Shown here in pieces: positions 58,472-64,000 of a stretch of 64,000 nt of DNA. This stretch comes from Morchella semilibera (lineage: Eukaryota > Ascomycota > Pezizomycetes > Pezizales > Morchellaceae), in contig CM018603.1 of assembly GCA_009192285.1 (NCBI GenBank), forward strand, positions 4,332,588 to 4,396,587, written 5' to 3'. The translations under genes and the position numbers were made by a program. Within the stretch, counting starts at the first letter, position 1. Every line of letters begins with the position of its first letter. The notes beneath the pieces were generated by a model. The model had not been told where the DNA came from. It ran no database searches and was given only the letters and a program-made list of their open reading frames with translations.

Positions 58472-59830
58472 GCGCCAGTTCGGATACTTCTATAAGTATT
58501 TTTTTGAGCACTAATACTGCGGCATGGTTTTCAAAAGACTTAATTTTGAAAAAACCATAATTAAACCCAGAAGAATAAATAGGATTATATTTTGTGCCCG
58601 TTTAGAGCCCGTTAACGCATAATTAATTGTCATTTGGAGAGAATTATATACGAAGGAAAAGAGTTGTCAAAAGCTGTAAGCAATTCAGGGTCAGGACTCG
58701 GGGCTTGGATATATCACGTGCTTTTTTCCTTACATCTCCATCCTCACACCTCCATCCCCACACCTTCATCTCTACACCCCCATCTCTACATGTTCCGGTA
58801 TGTTGGCATCAATCTCGATGGTTCAGTCATTGAAGCGCTGATGTACCTAATGAAGGAATGTTAACCGAGGACGGGATGCGGTAAAGTAGAGGTGACGTTA
58901 TTAGGTTCTATAGAATTCGATAGCATGATAGATTTATAATATAATTAGAGAGGCTAGTAGGAAGGAAATAAGGTGTCATTGCGATGAATTTCTGTGGGTT
59001 TAGATGAGGGGCGGTGTGGGTCATAGTGGGCTAGCGGGGGAGAGTGTTAAAAGGCTTAGAAAGATGTTTCCTTTATTTCTTTTTTTCTTTTCTCTTCGTT
59101 TCATCTTCCTGTTATCTCGGTACATAGGAATATACTCCTATCTAAAGAACCATACTCTCCCACCTCCAAACTCGCCTTCGTAGAAGGCAACCTCATAGTC
59201 TCCTTTGAACCTCACTTTGGGTCTTACTTGGTCCTTGCTTCCTCTGCCTTGCTCTGCACCCTCTACCTCTGCCCTTACTTTTGCCCTCGCTGGAGCCTGT
59301 GTTTACGTCCATCTGACTCTCTTCTCTTCCTCGTTAGTGTCCTCGTTGTACTAGCTGTGCTCCTCGTACTCTCTTGCGTCATCATTGTCATCTGTTACGT
59401 TGCGCCCGGTTACTCTGTCACACCACACCTCTGCACCGGGCATAGAGTCGAGCAGTGAATCCAAGCAGTGAATCCAAACGGCGAATCAAGTAGACATAGT
59501 ACGTAGGTACCGCAGGCGGACAGGCAGGTGAATGGCTACAGCAAGTACTTGTAGATAATTAATCAGGGAGTAAATAAAAATTCAATATGTGAAATTTACC
59601 TGTGCAGAAAAAGCGTGAATACTAGCCTACCTTCATATTGGGGGGTTTTCAGCAAATAAATAAATTCTTATAAATATATTATGATGTATTCAAATCATTT
59701 ATCATATGGATTAATCGTAATATAGATCAATAAGAGCCTATAGAAAGAAAAATATTAAAAACCAAAAAAAGCCCTAAAATAAACATATTAATTGCTTAAT
59801 ATAGGTTTATATGATTATGGGAACTGGCGC
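58472..59830 (+). mobile_element. TIR element, family G (copy 1), split by LTR A5
   Basis: Ends GCGCCAGTTC and GAACTGGCGC, each flanked by TA. It aligns with 60,113-60,994 on both sides of the LTR: GCGGCATGGTTTT, GGAGAGAATTATATACGAAG and GGGACT-like blocks on the left, GCCTACC, AAGAGCCTATAGAAA and ATATAGGTTTATATG on the right. No transposase. Without the LTR it is about 720 bp. Confidence 0.8.
58791..59422 (+). mobile_element. Solo LTR, family A (copy A5), nested in family G
   Basis: 632 bp, starts TGTTCCGGTATGTTGGCATC, ends GGTTACTCTGTCACA. Flanks CTACA (58,786-58,790) and CCACA (59,423-59,427) are a 5-bp duplication with one T/C difference. Confidence 0.9.
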
Positions 59831-60112
59831 TAATGTATTTATTTACTTCCTGGTTATAAACTACAAGTCTTCAATTTTCAGCTGCCTCCCTACCTGCCTA
59901 CACAGCATTCTTGCCTGCTGTATCTACATACTTGATTTGCTGCTTGATTTGCTGCTTGATTCTTTTCTTGATTCTTTGCTTGGATTCACTGCTCGACTAT
60001 ATGCATGGTGTGGTGCTTTTTTGGACTAAATATACTGCTTAATTCAGCAATTAGCTCATGTATGATCAGTATGGCTAGGGGGTGCGGATGTAGGTATGGA
60101 GATGGTATTTTA

Positions 60113-60994
60113 GCACCAGTTCAGACCTTTCTATAAGTATTATTTTGAACACTAGTAGTGCGGCATGGTTTTAAAAAGACTTAATTTCGGAAAGGCCATT
60201 AATTGAGCCTAAAGAGGCGAGAAGGATGATGTTTGGTGTCCAATTTGATATAATTAAGGGCTTTTTGGAAGAGAATCATATACGAAGAAAAGGAGTTGTC
60301 AAATACTGTAAGCAAATGAGGGCTAGGGCTGGGACTTAGACATATCACGTCCTTCCTTCTACAGCCTCCATCTCTATACCTCCATCTCCATAGCTCCATC
60401 TCCACACCACCACCTCTATGCCTTTACCTCTATGGCTTCATCTCCACAACCCCCATTTCCACCCCCCCTCCCAGCTCCCTGCCTCTACTAATCATAAATG
60501 AGCTAATCCGTGAATTAGGCGGCGAATCAAGCAGCGAATCAAACAGCGAGCCAAGCAGCGAATCAAGCAGCGAATCAAACAGTGAATCATAGAGTCGAGC
60601 AGTGAATCCAAGCAGCAAATCAAGCAGCGAAACAAGCAGATATGGCATGTAGGTATGGCAGGCAGGAATGGTAGGTAGGTAGGCAGGCAGGTGAATAGCT
60701 GCAGCGAGGACTTGTAGTATTTAATCGGGAAGTAAATACAATTTTAATCTATGAGATTTACCTGTGCAGAATAGACGTTAATACTGGCCTACCTGCGCAT
60801 CCATAATTTTCACCGAATAAAATAACTTTTATAAAAGTATTATCATGCATTGAAATCATTTACTAATATAAGGATTAATCGAAACATAGGTCAATAAAAG
60901 CCTATAGAAAAATAAAATATTGAAAATCAAAAAAAGTCCTATAATAGAAATATTATTGGCCCAATATAGGTTTATATTTTATGGGAACTGGCGC
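60113..60994 (+). mobile_element. TIR element, family G (copy 2)
   Basis: Uninterrupted copy of 882 bp. Ends GCACCAGTTC and GAACTGGCGC, flanked by TA (60,111-60,112; 60,995-60,996). Includes a CTCCATCTCTATACCTC minisatellite (60,350-60,470) and an array of GCGAATCAAGCA units (60,520-60,635). Non-autonomous. Confidence 0.82.
60520..60635 (+). repeat. 12-bp array, GCGAATCAAGCA
   Basis: About nine degenerate copies. Shorter remnants occur in copy 1 at about 59,445-59,490 and, inverted, at 59,935-60,000. Confidence 0.75.
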
Positions 60995-60996
60995 TA

Positions 60997-61254
60997 AAGT
61001 ATGGATGGAGAGGAAGGACGTGATATCTCTAAGTCACTAGCCCTAACCCTGAATTGCTTACAGTTTTTGACAACTCTTTTCCTTTGTATATGATTCTCTT
61101 CCAAAGTACCTTATTTATGTTGACTTCGGCATCAAACATCATCTTTTTCACCCTTTTGGATTCAGTTAATAGTCTTTTTAAAATTAAGTCATTTCAATAC
61201 TACGCCGCAGTACTAGTGCTCAAAGTCATACTTATAGAAATAACCGAACTGCCG
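60997..61254 (-). mobile_element. Fragment of a family G element, inverted
   Basis: The reverse complement matches the left part of copy 2 from its end (about 61,243-61,254, GAACTGCCGC on the plus strand) through TACTGCGGCGTAG and AAAGGAAAAGAGTTGTCAAA to AGAGATATCACGTCC. It abuts copy 2's right end, making a head-to-tail inverted pair. Confidence 0.65.
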
Positions 61255-61478
61255 CAAAGGTGTACACCGACCCCCTCTCCCGATGATTTACTACAACTAA
61301 ACTCATAAATACCAACTGACTCGTAACTTGTCCGTACTATTCCCAATACCGATACTTCTATCCTGCAGTTGCCCAAATATCTCCAATGCTTACATTCCAT
61401 ATTTCGAGCTTTTTCTTAACATATTACCCTAATTTCAACATTGACCGATACTATCCACAACCCTATTCAGGAGCCACC

Positions 61479-61967
61479 TTAACAGGAGGTGAGGTGCAGA
61501 GTGTGCAAACATGACAAAGATCCAAAGTAAAATGAATCAGCTTGATGATTATCCCTCCACAATGTGTTATTGTATTTCCAGCTGTTGCCAGTGTTGTTCG
61601 TTGATTTTAGGTGGATCTGGGTTGTTGTATGGTTCGGTTTTAATCTATTCCTGTCATGCATAATGAAATACTTCCTATCGATTCCATCACAAAATTGAAT
61701 AAAATGAAGAAAGTGTTCAGGGTGATCTAGGATCCTATTGGGCTCGTCGAGGGCGTGATCGCAAAGAGCAAACCTGAATTTCCTTTTCAACTCATGTTCA
61801 GGCAAGCATTGCGGTAGTTGATCTGCTGTGTATAGAAGATTAATGGGGAATTCAGCAACTGACTTGACTGTATGAGCCAATTGTGTAAAGATGAGGCTAG
61901 TGTTAAGCAATAGTTCTGTAGCCTCTGAACAAGCAACATCACAAACCGCATTCCACTCCCTTGACAT
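61479..61967 (-). CDS. Hypothetical protein, 162 residues
   Basis: Intact frame from ATG 61,967 (MSREWNAVCDVACSEATELL) to the stop at 61,479. The frame extends 8 codons further upstream without an ATG, so 61,967 is the first possible start. A TATA box lies 46 bp upstream. The protein has a predicted helical N-terminal half (LLLNTSLIFTQLAHTVKSVA), a His/Asp-rich centre (DHPEHFLHFIQFCDGIDRKY) and a polar Asn/Thr-rich tail; no signal peptide or family is recognised. A second copy of the locus at the left end of the window has lost its start codon. It could be a small gene carried by an unidentified element. Confidence 0.5.
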   Translation of the reverse strand: MSREWNAVCDVACSEATELLLNTSLIFTQLAHTVKSVAEFPINLLYTADQLPQCLPEHELKRKFRFALCDHALDEPNRILDHPEHFLHFIQFCDGIDRKYFIMHDRNRLKPNHTTTQIHLKSTNNTGNSWKYNNTLWRDNHQADSFYFGSLSCLHTLHLTSC

Positions 61968-62460
61968 CTTGAAAGATGATGGTTTCAACAAAATGAGGGC
62001 AAATCAGGCTCCTATTTATACATGAGTGGCTTGAGGCCAAGACGCACCTTTTAGCTAAGATTACGCCATTATTATTCATATAACATTCTATCTTTGCAAC
62101 ACCTTCCTGATTCCATACATTGGCGTTGCTTCCTAAAACAACCCATACTATCTGCGACCACGTAATTTCCCAAGAGCCTAGTTGCCATACAATAGAATGT
62201 TAGAGTGGCCAAGCACCCTACCCCGCTTCTATGCTTTTTCAGGGGGAGTCTCCCACATGCAATGGAGCGTGTAAGCCAACAAGCCCATTCTATTGCAACG
62301 CACCCCTCATGGATGGTGCAACCCCACTATATTTAACCGAGTCCCTTGTTGATTACCCGACTGACTCTCTTCACAACTCATTACCCTAATTCTACACCTA
62401 TTGTAATGCTCTTGACACAAGACCCCGGATGTCCTATAACAGATTGTACCATTGACATCG
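61900..62460 (+). repeat. Uninterrupted copy of the duplicated locus (see 545-1,755)
   Basis: Aligns with 545-955 and 1,603-1,755. It includes the promoter and 5' end of the 162-codon ORF and about 440 bp upstream. Lacks the LTR found in the other copy, so it shows the empty site. Confidence 0.72.
62013..62020 (-). promoter_or_regulatory. TATA box of the 162-codon ORF
   Basis: TATAAATA on the minus strand, 46 bp upstream of the ATG, conserved as AATAAATA in the decayed copy near 655. Confidence 0.55.
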
Positions 62461-62591
62461 TTGAAGTTAAAGTTGAAGTTAGTAGAGGTTCCGAGAACTT
62501 GAATAACAGGAAAAAACGACACCAGGTCTGTATCTATTTGGCAACTCCATTCATTGGTTACTGCCCTTGTTTGTATACCATCTAATCTCTT

Positions 62592-62819
62592 CTAGTCCAT
62601 TCGATTAGCTCGACTTCTGAATTCTCCATTGATGGTATAGAAGTCAATAAACTCTATAACTTCGGTAACCTGGTTAAGACAAGCTGTGTCTGCTCTTCTC
62701 CCATCAAAGGTTTGTGGTGCCCTCATCTGCAAAGAGCATGGAGTAGGCATGGGGACGTTTTCGTGAACTTGTGGAATGGCTTCATGGGTGGTGTTGACAT
62801 GATCAGATGTTAGTTCCAT
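62592..62819 (-). pseudogene. Possible relic of a retrotransposon gag
   Basis: 75-codon frame starting MELTSDHVNTTHEAIPQVHE and containing MRAPQTFDGRRADTACLNQV followed by IDFYTINGEF, which recalls the start of the Ty3/gypsy gag domain (P-FDG-R---FL-Q, then Y---N). No downstream pol sequence. The gag at 63,608 is a different type. Confidence 0.4.
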
Positions 62820-62914
62820 TGGTGTAGGATCTCTGTTGAAGATGACGGACAGAGGAAATAGATTGTTGTTGAGGTTCTAGTTGTTATGGAATAAGCCAGA
62901 TTCCTAATCTTGTC

Positions 62915-63546
62915 TGTCCCGGCATCTTGGCATCGGTTCCGAGGGTTCGGTAGTCGAAGTGCTGCTGTGATCGATTAGAAATGGTTAAGCGAGGAGGGGG
63001 TGTGCTAATGGAGGAGTGTTGTCATTCGGTTCTGGGAGATTCGATGGCGTGATGGATTTGTAATGTAAATAGCGGAGATAGTGGAGAGGATTGTGAGGTG
63101 TGGATGCGATGGGTTTCTATGGAATTCTATGAGCTAATGTATGAGTCATAGCGGACTGGTGAAGGAGGAGTGTTAAATAGCGGAGTTAGATGTTTTCCTT
63201 AGTTCTTTCTTTCTTTTCTCTCTGTCTCGTCTTCCTGTCATCTCGGTACATAGGAATCTGCTCCTATTTCTAAGCCATAGCCTCTTGTACCAAAGACTCG
63301 ATCATCTGACAAGAGGAAACTCATAGTACTCCTTATCATTTTCGTTGAGGTCCATTCGGTCCTCACTCTCCCTGCTCTGTGTTCTTGTGCCCTTGCTCTT
63401 GCCTTTGCCTTCGCCTGTGCCTGTGCTTGTGCCTGGTCGGTGTCGCCTCTGTCTTCGTCAGTCCCTTCGTCGCATAGACTGTGCTCCTCGAGTTCTTCTG
63501 CGTCATCATTGTCATCTTCTTCTTTGCGTTGGGTTACTCTGTCACA
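62915..63546 (+). mobile_element. 5' LTR of a family A retrotransposon (copy A6)
   Basis: 632 bp, TGTCCCGGCATCTTGGCATC to GGTTACTCTGTCACA. It differs from the solo copies because it is followed directly by a gag reading frame, so this is the left end of an element that continues past the window. No clear primer-binding site was identified just after the LTR (CTAAGACGAGACC...). Confidence 0.85.
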
Positions 63547-63607
63547 CTAAGACGAGACCATCCTCACTCGACTGGCACAGTCTGAGTTCCTCGCACCATA
63601 GTCCACC

Positions 63608-64000
63608 ATGACCTCTCCGGCCACCAATGCATTTGATTATCAAAAGCTCCATACGGACCTCGAAGGGTTCTTTGTCACTCACCCTCAAGTGGACCCCGCC
63701 GCAACGGAAGAAGCAAAACAAGCGTATGCCCTCCTTCAAAGAGCGCACGGAGGGGTCCAGCAATATGCGGTCAATATCACTACCCATCGCTCCGAAACCG
63801 AACAAGGCCGGGCCGAGTTCCACAAAGAAATTCAGGGACTACGGGCTAAGATCAAGAAGTTGCAAGAAGGAGTCAAAGGAGGTCTAGAGGAGCTCCACGA
63901 CCACTTAACCAAGCCATCTAAATCAGAGAAACTTCCTGACCCGGAGAAATACCGGGGCGATCGCAAGATTCTCAGAACCTTCCAGAGGCAACTACAGATT
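63608..64000 (+). CDS. gag: Gag-like protein of a Ty3/gypsy retrotransposon (5' part)
   Basis: Frame open from ATG 63,608 (context TCCACCATGACC) through the last base, 131 codons so far. Starts MTSPATNAFDYQKLHTDLEG. The middle is a likely coiled coil (FHKEIQGLRAKIKKLQEGVK), followed by LPDPEKYRGDRKILRTFQRQ, the typical beginning of the gypsy gag domain (P-KF-GDR--L--FL-QL). Gag forms the virus-like particle that packages the element's RNA. The intact frame 60 bp after a complete LTR suggests a young copy; the pol region is not visible. Confidence 0.82.
   Translation, partial: MTSPATNAFDYQKLHTDLEGFFVTHPQVDPAATEEAKQAYALLQRAHGGVQQYAVNITTHRSETEQGRAEFHKEIQGLRAKIKKLQEGVKGGLEELHDHLTKPSKSEKLPDPEKYRGDRKILRTFQRQLQI

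Overview
The window looks like a transposon-rich, gene-poor stretch of a filamentous fungal nuclear genome, most likely an ascomycete. The reasons are spliceosomal introns of about 40-60 bp with GTAAGT-type donors, fungal-type Fot1/pogo, Helitron, piggyBac and Ty3/gypsy sequences, many solo LTRs, and C-to-T differences between repeat copies that would fit a RIP-like process. A truffle-like Pezizomycete is possible but unproven. I recognise no housekeeping gene.

Layout. 1-5.7 kb: solo LTRs (families called A, C, D, E here), a decayed pogo transposase, and a 137-bp MITE. 5.7-8.8 kb: a GC-richer tract I cannot assign. 8.77-10.72 kb: a complete Fot1/pogo-like transposon with 50-bp terminal inverted repeats (TIRs) and a transposase broken by one stop codon. 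12-24 kb: solo LTRs, some nested, MITEs, and long stretches with nothing recognisable. 24-34.7 kb and 42-46 kb: a mosaic of shared modules. It includes a repeat with a 67-nt tRNA-like core (identical in four of five complete copies), decayed piggyBac transposases, hAT- and PIF/Harbinger-type MITEs, and a small gene family. One family member (30,702-31,635, minus) reads as an intact three-exon gene for a proline-rich/coiled-coil protein; two paralogs and two related coiled-coil genes are broken. 34.9-41.2 kb: a mariner-type MITE, then a nearly intact Helitron (minus) whose RepHel gene can be followed through four exons with one frameshift and one stop. 45.7-51 kb: mostly unassigned, with an LTR nested in another LTR. 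51.4-56.9 kb: a decayed second Helitron of a different lineage, with an upstream OB-like gene relic and a decayed cellular-type gene. 57-61.3 kb: tandem repeats and a TIR element family with internal minisatellites. 61.5-62.0 kb: a 162-codon intact ORF with a TATA box, whose locus is duplicated, decayed, at the left edge of the window. 62.9-64.0 kb: a 5' LTR and the start of an intact Ty3/gypsy-like gag that runs off the end.

Target-site duplications (TSDs) could be read directly for most insertions. LTR and MITE family letters are labels used only here. Most coding capacity is selfish DNA in decay. Three loci deserve attention as possibly functional: the 30.7-31.6 kb gene, the 61.5 kb ORF and the gag at the right edge.
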